DNA of 64,000 nt from Chryseobacterium sp. CH25 (GCF_004119455.1 NZ_NRQT01000015.1:1-64000), one strand, 5' to 3'. Positions 7,401 through 17,002 are shown, numbered from the stretch's first letter. Made by a program: numbers and translations. The notes: a model not told the origin generated them from the letters alone.

Positions 7401-9086
7401 TTATTTTTTAACTGCTTTAGCTGCTTTTTTAACAACAGGTTTTACTCCAGAGGTTTTACTTCCTCCATAAAAGTTATTATAAGCATATTCAGCAGCTTTT
7501 TTAACGTCTATAACTCCACCTGCAGCAGAGAAATCAGAAAAACCATTAGCAGTGCTCAGGTTACTTGATTTTTTCAATGACTCAATAATCTGGACTGGTT
7601 TAAGGTTCGGCATATAGGCCAACAAAACAGCAGCTGCTCCAGCAACTACAGGAGAGGCCATGGATGTTCCGTCTAAATATTCATATTTGCTTCCTTTAAC
7701 TGTAGAGTAGATTCTTTCTCCGGGAGCAAAAACATCCACCATTTTCTTATTGAAGTTAGAGAAACTTGCTCTAAGGGCATTGTTATCATTAGTGCTTGCT
7801 CCTACTACAATCACGTTATTAACAAATGGTTTGTCATCGTTAACATTTTTATAGTTAGTAGGATATGCTAAATGTTCTGCTACGTCTTCATTTTCGTTAC
7901 CTGCTGCTTTTACTAAAAGCACTCCTTTATCTTCAGCATATTTGAAAGCATCCCAAACTACATTTTTGCCTGGAGAAACTGGTTTACCGAAACTCATATT
8001 AAGAATTTTAGCCCCATTATCTACCGCATATCTGATCGCATTGGCAACATCTTTATCTCTCTCATCTCCATTAGGTACTGCTCTTACCGTCATAATTTTA
8101 GCGACTCTTGAGGCAATACCATGCTGAATTTCTTTTCCTTGAGAAAGTCCTGCAATAATTCCGGCAACGTGAGTTCCGTGTTCAGCATCAGGTCCTTCGT
8201 AGTGATTGTTACCATAGTTTTTTTCGGAATAATCATCGTAGTTATCTCCTACAATTTCTTTTCTCGGATCATATGAAAGATCGTATTGTTTTGCAGCAGG
8301 AGCAAAATGATCAATTGCTTCTTTCATATCTTTTTTCATCCTTTCTTCAAATTCTGCTGAGGATTTCCCTTTAAAGTCAGGACTTTGAGAAACCTGCCCT
8401 AAAATTTCCAGAGCAACAGCATCCTTTTGATCTGCAGGCTTCTGAATGGCTGCAATATTTTCAGCTGTAACAGGTTTTCCTCCTAACAGTTTTACCATAT
8501 TAGGAATCAGCTCATTGATCATAGAATATGTTCTGAAGTTTTGCTGAGCTTCAATACTTTTCTTTGTGAAAAGTTCTTTAGCTTTCATATACATGGCAAA
8601 GTCTTCCGGCATTTTAGCCTGATTGGCTTTGTTCTTTGTGGAATCATCGCCTTCAAAAAGAGGTTTATATTTAACAACAACTCTTGTTACTTCCATATTA
8701 TCGATATCAATATCACCGTTTTTTCCACCTATGAAGTTCCAACCGTGAATATCATCAATATATCCGTTTCCATCATCATCTTTACCATTTCCCGGTATTT
8801 CATTAGGATTACTCCACATGTTTTTCACCAATCCCGGGTGATCTACCTGTACGCCACTATCCAATACTCCAACGACTACAGCCTTAGGCTTTAATCCTTT
8901 TGATTCCAGATATTTATATGCATTCTCTGTATTAACACCATATACCTTTGAAGTGGCAAAATCTTTGTGATACCACATCATAAGATTTTTATCTTCATTG
9001 GGGTCAACACTTTTAGTTTTTGATTCCTGTGCAAAGGAAAATCCAAAACCTGTTAAAAAAACTGCTGCTAATAATACCTTTTTCAT
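7401..9086 (-). CDS. Secreted subtilisin-family serine protease (S8)
   Basis: A 561-residue precursor with signal peptide MKKVLLAAVFLTGFGFSFAQ. The triad is D76 (VLDSGVQ), H303 (HGTHVAG) and S475 (GTSMASP), with oxyanion N397 (AAGNE). The gap between D76 and H303 is about 227 residues, against a few tens in subtilisin. It starts with an acidic stretch, GNGKDDDGNGYIDD, that could bind calcium. A basic tail (VKKAAKAVKK) ends the protein; no Por sorting domain is seen. The start chosen gives the signal peptide at position 1; a start 13 codons upstream is less likely. Confidence 0.92.
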   Translation of the reverse strand: MKKVLLAAVFLTGFGFSFAQESKTKSVDPNEDKNLMMWYHKDFATSKVYGVNTENAYKYLESKGLKPKAVVVGVLDSGVQVDHPGLVKNMWSNPNEIPGNGKDDDGNGYIDDIHGWNFIGGKNGDIDIDNMEVTRVVVKYKPLFEGDDSTKNKANQAKMPEDFAMYMKAKELFTKKSIEAQQNFRTYSMINELIPNMVKLLGGKPVTAENIAAIQKPADQKDAVALEILGQVSQSPDFKGKSSAEFEERMKKDMKEAIDHFAPAAKQYDLSYDPRKEIVGDNYDDYSEKNYGNNHYEGPDAEHGTHVAGIIAGLSQGKEIQHGIASRVAKIMTVRAVPNGDERDKDVANAIRYAVDNGAKILNMSFGKPVSPGKNVVWDAFKYAEDKGVLLVKAAGNENEDVAEHLAYPTNYKNVNDDKPFVNNVIVVGASTNDNNALRASFSNFNKKMVDVFAPGERIYSTVKGSKYEYLDGTSMASPVVAGAAAVLLAYMPNLKPVQIIESLKKSSNLSTANGFSDFSAAGGVIDVKKAAEYAYNNFYGGSKTSGVKPVVKKAAKAVKK

Positions 9087-9162
9087 ATACTGATATTTGT
9101 TTTTAAAGTCATAGGCAACCGCCAACTGTTTTACAATTTATATTGATAGTGACGAACCTATA

Positions 9163-9774
9163 TTAATGTTTTATATTCTTTATGTAAACAAGCGATTCCG
9201 GGCCTTTATTACAGATAAGATCCAGAACCGATAAGTCTTCTAAAAATCCTAATTTGTCTGAGAATGTCTGATAATAACTTTCCATTTCAAATTCTGAAGG
9301 ATGTTTTGCTGAGAATTTTTCTCTGAAACTGATTCCTTCTGGGTTTTTGATATATTCTTCATTCAAAGAGTGTGCCTTTTCTGTTTTCAATATCTGTTGG
9401 ATGATTTCCAACCCTTTAAGGTTAAAATCCAAAAGAAATTTTTCTTTCATGTCAAAAATCTTTCTGAATTTATCTTCATAATATTCAAAGTAAGGCGAAC
9501 TCTGATAGGCTGTCTGAATTGATTTCCAATGAAGGGTTCTCCAATCTTCCCTGTAAGAAATCTCGATATCTTTAAATTCTCTTTTCCCATTATGATTGAT
9601 AGGAATAATCAAAGATAGTTTCCCGTTAGCCCCATAGATATTAGCTCTGTTTCTATAGGTCTGCTTTGGAAAGTTTTCAAACTGTTCCAATACTACTTCA
9701 TTTTCAGCATCTAAAAACACTGAAAACCATGAAACCGGTGGCATATAAAATACCGGTAATAAAATATTTTGCAT
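9163..9774 (-). CDS. WbqC-family protein
   Basis: A 203-residue protein with the family pattern FYMPPVSWFSVFLDAE at the start and RTLHWKSIQTAYQSSPYFEYYED in the middle. WbqC-like proteins occur in polysaccharide loci in proteobacteria and as part of this conserved flavobacterial group; the biochemical role is not established. No signal peptide is seen. It lies downstream of the signal-peptidase paralogue in the same orientation. Confidence 0.85.
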   Translation of the reverse strand: MQNILLPVFYMPPVSWFSVFLDAENEVVLEQFENFPKQTYRNRANIYGANGKLSLIIPINHNGKREFKDIEISYREDWRTLHWKSIQTAYQSSPYFEYYEDKFRKIFDMKEKFLLDFNLKGLEIIQQILKTEKAHSLNEEYIKNPEGISFREKFSAKHPSEFEMESYYQTFSDKLGFLEDLSVLDLICNKGPESLVYIKNIKH

Positions 9775-9785
9775 AATAATATATT

Positions 9786-10459
9786 CTAATTTCTAGGATA
9801 AAATACCCTTGCTACAATTTCATTTTCATTAACAAAACCAAGATACCTTGAATCTAAGCTTGCATTACGGTTATCCCCAAGAAAAAATAATTTTCCTTCA
9901 GGAACAGTTATCGGGCCGAAATTGTCCGCATTCCAGTCTTTATGATAAGCTTTATGTATATCCTGATCTGTATTAGGATTTATAAACCTTTCATAAAAAA
10001 ATTATTGTTTAATTCTTTCTTATTTAATTGGGTAATGAAATAATCATTGTCCATCTGAATAATATCGTCTACTTCAGCACCCTTAAAAATAAGATCATTG
10101 ACATATTCTCTATCAATCTTATAAGAATGGTTAACATTAAATTGATCAATCAAAATACCATTAACGTATAAGTCTCCATTCTTAATTAAAACCTTATCTT
10201 TCCCTACTCCTACCAATCTCTGTACATATACTCCACCTGGATAAGCAGGATTTTTTTGATGATAAGCAATCATCTTAAATTTTTCATAAGGAAGAACATT
10301 ACTCATAAAAACAAATGATCTCTTTTTAATGGTGGGTTCATTCCCTGCCGATGGTACAAAAGCACATTGCAAAACCCCTGAGAGTTTTGCAATAATAAAA
10401 AGAGTTACAATAAAGCTACCTGTTAAAAGGACTCTATTAAATATTTTGTTTTTAAACAT
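9786..10459 (-). pseudogene. Signal peptidase I paralogue, frameshifted and lacking both catalytic residues
   Basis: The first frame runs from 10459 and stops early at 9980 after 159 residues. A single extra base in the homopolymer at 9995-10001 (seven A on the plus strand) would continue in another frame to a stop at 9786, giving about 224 residues and restoring the S26 box E (FLGDNRNASLDSRYLGF). The protein has one N-terminal membrane helix. The catalytic-Ser motif reads PSAGNEPT where active enzymes have PSxSMxPT (Ser to Gly), and the Lys motif reads YVQR where active enzymes have YVKR (Lys to Gln). Even with the frame restored it would therefore be a pseudoenzyme. The start overlaps the lepB stop by one base. 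Confidence 0.82.
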
Positions 10460-12114
10460 TATTCTTCAGTCTTATTCTTTCTGAATAATTTCACGAAATA
10501 TTCCCATCCAAAGAATAATATTAAAATCATAGCTGCAATCCACCAGTATGAAGTTTTATTGGCTTCTCCCGTGTTTGTTGCTTTAAACATTCTATCAAAA
10601 CGAATTTTGAATGGGGCCTGATAACTGGAACTACTATCTGCAAAAGCTCCCTGAAGGCTCATCCATGTAAACATTGGCTTCCCAACAATATTTTCTTCCG
10701 GAACGAAACCAAAGAATCTTGCATCTAATGAAGCATCTCTGTTATCCCCTACCATCATATAGTAATCCTGTTGGATGGTGTATTGATTTGCTTCTTTTCC
10801 GTTGATAAAGATTTTTCCGTTTTTCTTTTCTAAGCTGTTATGCTCATATTCTGAAATAATCCACTGGAACATTGGAAGGGTTTCGTTATTGATAGCTACC
10901 ACATCTCCTTTTTTAGGAATTCTCACCGGGCCATACCAATCCGGGTTCCAAGGTTTATTAACAGGGAATATAGACTGTGTTGTGTCAATGCTCTTAGTAA
11001 ATGCTGTTCTATCAGCATTTATCTTATATTGAACTGCAGCCATACCTTTTGGCAAGATACTTTCCTGCATGTTAAGCACATTCGGTAAAGCTTTAATTTC
11101 TTTAGCCAGTTTATCTGTCAGCCCCTGAAAAGTATATGTAAAACCATTACCTTCCTGTTCTTCTTTTACAGGTAAGAAACCATAAATTTTATATAGACCT
11201 GGAATATCAAGTTGACTTGAAGTAGTTACTACATATGAATGCTGTACTTCCTGATCTCCTAAAACTGTTTCCGGTTTTCCGTTTACAAAAAGTCTTCCCA
11301 TTCTCATTTCAAAAGTATCACCTGCTGCAGCCACACATCTTTTTACGTATGGATCTTTTCTATCGATTGCAGTATGAACTGAATCCTGAGGATAGTTGAA
11401 AACAACTACATCATTTTTCTGTGGTTTATTGAACTGTAGAAGTCTTGTGTAAGGCAGTTTTATTCCATCTACATAAGATTTAGGGTCATCTTTAGGATTT
11501 CCTTTCTCACCGGTATCCATGATGGTTCCCTGAAGGAAAGGTATTGCCAAAGGACGCATTGGAAGTCTGTATCCATAGCTCCATTTGTTCACGAAAAGGA
11601 AATCTCCTACTAACAAGGTTCTCTCCATTGATCCGGTAGGAATCCCAAACGGCTGAGTTACAAAAACGTGAATAATGGTTGCAAATACTACTGCGAAAGT
11701 AATAGATCCCAAAAATGTATCTTTCTTTTTGGCTTCTTTTTCTTCATCAGTAAGAAACAGCTCATTTGCATTTTCATCTTCCAGCTCTACATCTTTGGAA
11801 TAATTGATGGTTGCCATATAGATAAACGGAAGAATCACTGTAAGGATTTGATCCTTGAAAAGTGTTTTACCGAATTTCTTCACTAAATAAAGATGGAAAA
11901 CAGACATCATGATTGGCCCTACAATTGGAAGATAGGAAAGGATTGCCCACCATTTCGGATGTTTTGTTTCTTTCAGGATAATGAAATAGTTATAGAAAGG
12001 AATAAATGCCAGTAAAGGGCTATACCCCATTTTCTTAAACAATTTCCATGTTGAAATCCCCATTAATACTGATAAAATGAGGACGTACACTGTATACGTT
12101 AAAAAATAATTCAT
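10459..12114 (-). CDS. lepB: Signal peptidase I
   Basis: A 551-residue protein, much longer than E. coli Lep. Residues 1-105 hold several membrane segments with a DUF5684-like look, followed by an acidic/basic linker (108-132) and a further helix. The S26 domain follows, with catalytic S162 (PTGSMERT) and K258 (DPYVKRC), and box E GDNRDASLDARFFGF near the C-terminus. A last helix near 520-537 is followed by a basic tail. It cleaves Sec and Tat signal peptides at the periplasmic face. It precedes the inactive paralogue in a translationally coupled pair and follows dapB. Confidence 0.95.
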   Translation of the reverse strand: MNYFLTYTVYVLILSVLMGISTWKLFKKMGYSPLLAFIPFYNYFIILKETKHPKWWAILSYLPIVGPIMMSVFHLYLVKKFGKTLFKDQILTVILPFIYMATINYSKDVELEDENANELFLTDEEKEAKKKDTFLGSITFAVVFATIIHVFVTQPFGIPTGSMERTLLVGDFLFVNKWSYGYRLPMRPLAIPFLQGTIMDTGEKGNPKDDPKSYVDGIKLPYTRLLQFNKPQKNDVVVFNYPQDSVHTAIDRKDPYVKRCVAAAGDTFEMRMGRLFVNGKPETVLGDQEVQHSYVVTTSSQLDIPGLYKIYGFLPVKEEQEGNGFTYTFQGLTDKLAKEIKALPNVLNMQESILPKGMAAVQYKINADRTAFTKSIDTTQSIFPVNKPWNPDWYGPVRIPKKGDVVAINNETLPMFQWIISEYEHNSLEKKNGKIFINGKEANQYTIQQDYYMMVGDNRDASLDARFFGFVPEENIVGKPMFTWMSLQGAFADSSSSYQAPFKIRFDRMFKATNTGEANKTSYWWIAAMILILFFGWEYFVKLFRKNKTEE

Positions 12115-12245
12115 AATTTTTTTGTGCCTGTTCTTATGATATAAATGACAAATGATGAGTAATAAATGATAACAGCTTTTCCGCTATTGACAATTCACTA
12201 TTCATCATTTTCATATTGGTCTGCAATTTACAGAATTTGTTACAA

Positions 12246-12947
12246 TTAAAGCCCTAAAACGTCCTTCATTCCGAAGTTTCCTTTTTTATCTTTGATCCAT
12301 TCGGCAGCTACTACTGCTCCTAATGCAAAGCCATTTCTGTTATATGCAGTATGCTTGATCTCAATTTCATCCACTTCACTTCTGTAGAAAACGCTATGAG
12401 TTCCCGGAACTTCATCTTCACGAACTGCGAAAATTCCCAGTTGCTTACCTTCTGTTTCTTCCAGTTTCCAAGCATCAAATTTCGGGTTGTTATTGATGAT
12501 TCCTTCTGCAATAGAGATGGCAGTTCCGCTTGGGGCATCCTTTTTATGGATATGGTGAATTTCTTCCAGCTGGCAAGAATATTCATCAACATTCTTCATC
12601 AGATCAGCCAATTTTTCGTTCAGGGCAAAGAATAAATTAACCCCTAAACTAAAGTTTGAACCATATAAAAATGCTGTATCATTGTCTACAGCTAACTTTT
12701 CTATTTCAGCTCTTTTCTCCAGCCATCCTGTTGTTCCGCAGATTACGGGGATTTTATTTTCCAGGCAAGCTTTGATATTGTCATAAGCAACTTCCGGCAG
12801 GGAAAATTCAATAACAACATCCGGATTATTAAGATTTTCAGCAGTTGGGGTTTCCTTCAGGCGGGCAACAACTTCGTGACCTCTTTTCTGTGCGATCTCA
12901 TCAATGATCTTACCCATTTTACCGTAACCAACTAATGCTATTTTCAT
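12246..12947 (-). CDS. dapB: 4-hydroxy-tetrahydrodipicolinate reductase
   Basis: A 233-residue enzyme of lysine and peptidoglycan diaminopimelate synthesis that reduces the product of DapA with NAD(P)H. The Rossmann motif is GYGKMG (7-12), CGTTGW is at 70-75, and the catalytic HHIHKKDAPSGT (131-142) contains the key histidine and lysine. The length is slightly under the 240-270 of many DapB proteins, as expected for the Bacteroidota form. It sits between DUF5683 and lepB in a commonly conserved order. Confidence 0.95.
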   Translation of the reverse strand: MKIALVGYGKMGKIIDEIAQKRGHEVVARLKETPTAENLNNPDVVIEFSLPEVAYDNIKACLENKIPVICGTTGWLEKRAEIEKLAVDNDTAFLYGSNFSLGVNLFFALNEKLADLMKNVDEYSCQLEEIHHIHKKDAPSGTAISIAEGIINNNPKFDAWKLEETEGKQLGIFAVREDEVPGTHSVFYRSEVDEIEIKHTAYNRNGFALGAVVAAEWIKDKKGNFGMKDVLGL

Positions 12948-13004
12948 GTAATCTTATTTTATATTTATTGTTACACCACCTTTCGGCTTTATGTGTATTG
13001 TGTA

Positions 13005-13643
13005 TTAAAATCTATAACTTAAAGCAAATCCTGTTTTTGGTGTATCAAATCCATACTGATCCTGGATCAAAGATGGCTTAAATGTCAAATCAGGGTCATG
13101 ACGGCTTTCATAAAGATGTGCATCCACCACGGCATCTACGATATTTAATATATAGATCAGTCCGGTAATGGCAATTGCATAATCTCTCTGCCTTTTTGCT
13201 CTGTCCTGCGCATTTCCTAGTGCTTTTTTGTCTAACCAGGGACGGGCATCCACAAATTCATTGGGAGTACCGTTTAGCTTAGCAATATAATATTCGCGGT
13301 ATTTTTTATATTGATTATCGTTCCATACCGCAATACCTACTCCTGCTCCTACAGCTCCCCAAACAATTGGAATTTTCCAGTATTTTTTATTGTAAAACTG
13401 TCCTAAACCTGGTAAAACAGCAGAATACAACCCTGCTCTGGTTGGGTTCAGTTTTATGGTAACTTTTGTGGGGCCATTGGCTTTTTCAAGATCTTCAATA
13501 ATCTTAGCTTCCGTTTTGGATGGTTTTATCAAACGTAATTCCTCTTTCGGCGGTGTCTGTACCCGAACAGTATCAATAGGTGCAACTTGTGAATAAACGC
13601 ATGCAGCGATACACAAGAAAAATGTGAAAAATATTTTCTTCAT
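13005..13643 (-). CDS. DUF5683 family exported membrane protein
   Basis: A 212-residue protein with signal peptide (cleavage after VYSQ), the motif PTRAGLYSAVLPGLGQFYNKKYWK and two hydrophobic helices (IPIVWGAVGAGVGIAVW and YAIAITGLIYILNIVDAVVDA). The family is found beside parB and dapB in Bacteroidota and has no assigned function. It abuts the parB stop with no spacing, so it is translationally linked to parAB. Confidence 0.85.
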   Translation of the reverse strand: MKKIFFTFFLCIAACVYSQVAPIDTVRVQTPPKEELRLIKPSKTEAKIIEDLEKANGPTKVTIKLNPTRAGLYSAVLPGLGQFYNKKYWKIPIVWGAVGAGVGIAVWNDNQYKKYREYYIAKLNGTPNEFVDARPWLDKKALGNAQDRAKRQRDYAIAITGLIYILNIVDAVVDAHLYESRHDPDLTFKPSLIQDQYGFDTPKTGFALSYRF

Positions 13644-14534
13644 TTATTTAATATGGGATAAAATATATTCCAGCTCTTCTTCGTTTTTGAAGTCCAGAAC
13701 AATTTTACCTTTTTTACCATTTCCAGAAGCCTTGATTTCAACTTTTACATCCAGGATGTCAGCAATCGTTTTCTGGGCTCTTTTATAGTTATTGGACAGC
13801 TCGGCATTTGCTTTTTTAGCAGCCGGAGATTTTGGATTTTTCAATGCAGCCGCAGCTTGTTCAGCCTGGCGTACATTCAATTTTTCTTTAATGATAAGAC
13901 CAAATAAAACCTGTTGATCTTCTTCACTTTCAAGACTGATGATCGCTCTACCATGTCCTGCAGAAATTTCACCGCTTCTAATCGCATTCTGAATATCCGG
14001 ATTCAATCTTAACAACCTGATTGAATTGGTAATGGTACTTCTATCCTTCCCTATTCTCTGGCTAAGGTTTTCCTGAGTAAGACCAATTTCTTCCAAAAGC
14101 CTGTGATAAGTAAGGGCAATTTCGATGGCATCAAGATCTTCTCTCTGGATATTTTCTACAAGAGCCATTTCAAGAAGCTCCTGGTCATTTACCAAACGAA
14201 TATAAGCCGGAACAGTTGTTAATCCAGCAATTTTACTTGCTCTGTAACGTCTTTCCCCGGATATGATCTCGAATTTTTCACCGTCTTTTCTTAGGGTAAT
14301 CGGCTGAATGATCCCTAAGTTTTTAATAGACTGCGCTAATTCTTCTAATGCTTTTTCATCAAAATAAGTTCTCGGCTGCGTTGGATTGGGATATATATCT
14401 TCAAGCGCAACTTCTACAATATTCCCCACAAACTTATCTGCTCCCTCATCAGTAGCGGAATTTACAGATGCTTTGGATTCTGCACTTAAAATGGCGCCCA
14501 AGCCGCGTCCCATAGCTCTTTTTTTGTCCTTCAT
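13644..14534 (-). CDS. parB: Chromosome partitioning protein ParB
   Basis: A 296-residue ParB/Spo0J. The CTPase box GERRYRAS and the N-terminal ParB/Sulfiredoxin fold with NPTQPRTYF lie at about 40-130, a central helix-turn-helix (QENLSQRIGKDRSTITNSIRLL) follows, and a C-terminal dimer domain closes it. With ParA it loads onto parS sites and organises the origin region. No copy of the canonical parS palindrome was noticed in the window. It follows parA with a 69-base gap. Confidence 0.96.
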   Translation of the reverse strand: MKDKKRAMGRGLGAILSAESKASVNSATDEGADKFVGNIVEVALEDIYPNPTQPRTYFDEKALEELAQSIKNLGIIQPITLRKDGEKFEIISGERRYRASKIAGLTTVPAYIRLVNDQELLEMALVENIQREDLDAIEIALTYHRLLEEIGLTQENLSQRIGKDRSTITNSIRLLRLNPDIQNAIRSGEISAGHGRAIISLESEEDQQVLFGLIIKEKLNVRQAEQAAAALKNPKSPAAKKANAELSNNYKRAQKTIADILDVKVEIKASGNGKKGKIVLDFKNEEELEYILSHIK

Positions 14535-14603
14535 AGATATAATTGATAAATGATGTTTGTTAAGTGATGCCTAGCATTCACTCCGTGGCCATTTATTATT
14601 AAT

Positions 14604-15377
14604 TTAATTCTTTACTAAGTTTTCGTTCTTTAAGAGAACTTCTTCTGCTAACTGAATGTATTGAACTGCTCCTTTACTTTCTGCATCATAGTTCAGGATA
14701 CTTTCTCCGAAGCTTGGTGCTTCGCTCAATCTTACGTTTCTGCTGATAATGGTTTCAAAAACCATTTCCGGGAAGTGAAGATTTACTTCTTCCACTACCT
14801 GATTAGACAATCTTAATCTACTGTCGTACATAGTAAGAAGAAGACCTTCTATTCCAAGATCTTTGTTGTGGATTTTCTGAACATTTTTAACTGTGTTCAA
14901 AAGTTTTCCAAGTCCTTCTAATGCAAAGTACTCGCACTGGATCGGGATAATCACAGAATCAGCTGCTGTAAGAGCATTCACTGTAATCAGACCTAAACTC
15001 GGCGCACAGTCGATAATGATATAGTCATAATCATCTCTAACACTAGCCAGAGCTTTCTTCAGCATATATTCACGATCTTCTTTGTCTACCAATTCGATCT
15101 CTGCTGCTACCAGGTCAATATGTGATGGAATAATATCCAGATTCGGCGTTGCCGTTCTTTTGATACATGCTCTTGTATCTGCACTATGCTCCAGTAGATT
15201 ATAGGTGGAATACTGAACATCTTCTACTCCCAAACCAGATGTAGCATTTGCCTGAGGGTCAGCGTCAATAATCAATATTTTCTTTTCCAATACTCCTAAT
15301 GCTGCTGCTAAATTTACGGCTGTAGTAGTTTTTCCTACTCCACCTTTTTGATTAGCAATACCTATGATTTTTGCCAT
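14604..15377 (-). CDS. parA: Chromosome partitioning ATPase ParA
   Basis: A 257-residue ParA/Soj of the short chromosomal type, without an N-terminal DNA-binding domain. The deviant Walker A motif KGGVGKTTT begins near residue 10, and IIDADPQAN and IIDCAPSLGL are the Walker A' and B motifs. The chosen start (MAKIIGIANQKGG) is the standard one; an upstream start would add seven non-conserved residues. A TATTTTTG box lies 19-26 bases upstream. It is the first gene of parA-parB-DUF5683. Confidence 0.96.
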   Translation of the reverse strand: MAKIIGIANQKGGVGKTTTAVNLAAALGVLEKKILIIDADPQANATSGLGVEDVQYSTYNLLEHSADTRACIKRTATPNLDIIPSHIDLVAAEIELVDKEDREYMLKKALASVRDDYDYIIIDCAPSLGLITVNALTAADSVIIPIQCEYFALEGLGKLLNTVKNVQKIHNKDLGIEGLLLTMYDSRLRLSNQVVEEVNLHFPEMVFETIISRNVRLSEAPSFGESILNYDAESKGAVQYIQLAEEVLLKNENLVKN

Positions 15378-15395
15378 TATTAGAACTTTAAGTTT

Positions 15396-15403
15396 CAAAA
15401 ATA
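15396..15403 (-). promoter_or_regulatory. -7 box upstream of parA
   Basis: The minus strand reads TATTTTTG, matching TAnnTTTG, a short distance upstream of the parA start. A matching -33 TTTG is not evident. Confidence 0.45.
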
Positions 15404-15540
15404 CACTTTTTTCTTTGCTCCCGATAGATGGGGAAAATCAAAATTGAGTTAAAATATTGTTAATAAGCAATTTAACGATAAAAAAAATTATCCACAAAAA
15501 AAATTCTTTGTGGATAACTATTAAAAATTGATTTTTGATA

Positions 15541-16383
15541 TTAATTATCAAACTTCATGGAGATTGGAAACTTGAAGTAACTTCTCACAAATTCACCTTT
15601 TTTGTTTTTGGCAGGAATCCAGGTTCCTTTGTTTGAAATTGCCTTCACTGTTCTGATTGCCTCATTGTTAAAATCGGCATTGGTTCCGTTAGCTTTTACC
15701 CCTGAAATTGTTCCATCCATTTCTACAATGAATGTAACCGTAGTTTTTACGATATCTTCTGATTCAACTCCTGAACCGTCGAAGTTGTTCATTACTTTAT
15801 TTCTGAAAGAATCTATTCCGCCTTTAAAATTGGCTTCTACACTTAGTTCTGTTTCAATCTTTTTAGGATCTGTTTTTTCAACCACAGGCTCAGGTTTTAC
15901 AGAAGGCACTCCTTCACCTCCGATAACACGAGGGACAATAGGAATATAAGTAGTTCCTTCTGTTTCTTTCCCCTCAGATGTTTGTGTACTTGCTACTGCA
16001 TTTATTTTATCTACTACTTCTTTTTCATTGGTCACAAATCCTTTAGGCTCTGGCAGCCTGTCATCATAAGTTTTTACAGCAGGAGCCTGAGTAGCTGGCT
16101 TTACAATTTGTGCAGGTGGATCTTTTGGAGTATCAACATCCTGAATTTGAATTGGAGGAGGAAGTACATAAGGTGGCGGTGCTACATCCGGGCTTTTAAA
16201 AGCTGATATCACAAATGGTGTAATGGATACGGCAGCCATTAAGCTTGCTCCTATAAAAAGTGCTTTGGTTAGTATTCTATCTGATTCGTTTCTTAATACA
16301 TAGGCACCGTATTCTTTATTGCGGTGCTCAAAAAGAACTTCGTTGAAACGAAATTCCTGGTTTTGATTCTGGTGTTTCATCAC
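15541..16383 (-). CDS. Energy transducer TonB
   Basis: A 280-residue TonB-like protein. A short cytosolic N-terminus contains FNEVLFEHRNKEYGAYVLR, typical of Bacteroidota TonB proteins, followed by one membrane helix (about 40-60), a Pro/Val/Lys-rich periplasmic linker, and a C-terminal TonB domain (about 185-280) ending in YFKFPISMKFDN. It would couple the proton motive force to TonB-dependent receptors such as the SusC homologue at the right edge. ExbB and ExbD are not in the window. Two adjacent Met codons begin the gene and either could be used. Confidence 0.92.
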   Translation of the reverse strand: MMKHQNQNQEFRFNEVLFEHRNKEYGAYVLRNESDRILTKALFIGASLMAAVSITPFVISAFKSPDVAPPPYVLPPPIQIQDVDTPKDPPAQIVKPATQAPAVKTYDDRLPEPKGFVTNEKEVVDKINAVASTQTSEGKETEGTTYIPIVPRVIGGEGVPSVKPEPVVEKTDPKKIETELSVEANFKGGIDSFRNKVMNNFDGSGVESEDIVKTTVTFIVEMDGTISGVKANGTNADFNNEAIRTVKAISNKGTWIPAKNKKGEFVRSYFKFPISMKFDN

Positions 16384-16576
16384 TATTACTATTTAAACTG
16401 TTAAAAAATGTGATTATTAGTTTTATTAGTTCTTATCGATAAGCAATGTTTCAATATCAAAAGATTTGCCAGAATTTTACCAAAACAACATAATATTATA
16501 AAATTTTATGAAAATGTTTAAAATTTAACATTTCAAATCGTAAAAATATACACCCAAAATCCATAGAAGTATTGAA

Positions 16577-16867
16577 TTACATAAAAATCATCAGCAGCAT
16601 AATTAAGGGTATTAATAATCCCAATGCATTGACTACGATAAGAATAACCGAACTGATCTTTGTTTTTTTAAAACTTTTGGCCGCAAAGTATATAGCTGCA
16701 ACACTAAATAACAAGCTACAACCTATAAATAACATCAGGAGAAAATTACTGTGAAGATTTATTGGAAACCCTAAATAAACACCTATTAAAACAGCATATG
16801 CAACAGTAAAGTATAAACTAATTACAATATTCGTCATGGCAGATTGAGGCACCTTATTGTTTTCCAT
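16577..16867 (-). CDS. Small membrane protein of unknown function
   Basis: A 96-residue protein with three predicted transmembrane segments (about 12-32, 39-62 and 72-95) and a basic loop SFKKTK between the second and third. I do not recognise a family. It stands alone between the TonB gene and a long perfect palindrome. The opposite-strand ORF covering the same bases is shorter and less protein-like. Confidence 0.6.
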   Translation of the reverse strand: MENNKVPQSAMTNIVISLYFTVAYAVLIGVYLGFPINLHSNFLLMLFIGCSLLFSVAAIYFAAKSFKKTKISSVILIVVNALGLLIPLIMLLMIFM

Positions 16868-16907
16868 TTGATTATATATAAGATTTAAATATAAGAGTTT
16901 TCAATAA

Positions 16908-16940
16908 ATCCCTGTCAAGGTTTAAAACCTTGACAGGGAT
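16908..16940. repeat. Perfect 16-bp-arm palindrome
   Basis: ATCCCTGTCAAGGTTT (16908-16923) is exactly mirrored at 16925-16940 with one unpaired base at the centre. It is distinct from the purA terminator just to the right, and no long T-run follows on either strand. Confidence 0.85.
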
Positions 16941-16947
16941 ATCAAAC

Positions 16948-16976
16948 AAAAAAAGAGACCATCGAATGATAGTCTC
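16948..16976 (-). terminator. Terminator of purA
   Basis: On the minus strand GAGACTATC pairs with GATGGTCTC (one G-U) around a 4-base loop and is followed by seven T. It is 27 bases after the purA stop. Confidence 0.88.
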
Positions 16977-17002
16977 TCTTTTAATTATATAGTCTAAGAA
17001 TA

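Noticed and set aside
14604..15377. Replication origin or plasmid partition locus
   Set aside because: parAB here is the chromosomal type with housekeeping neighbours; no DnaA boxes, dnaA, or rep gene was seen, and no parS palindrome was noticed.
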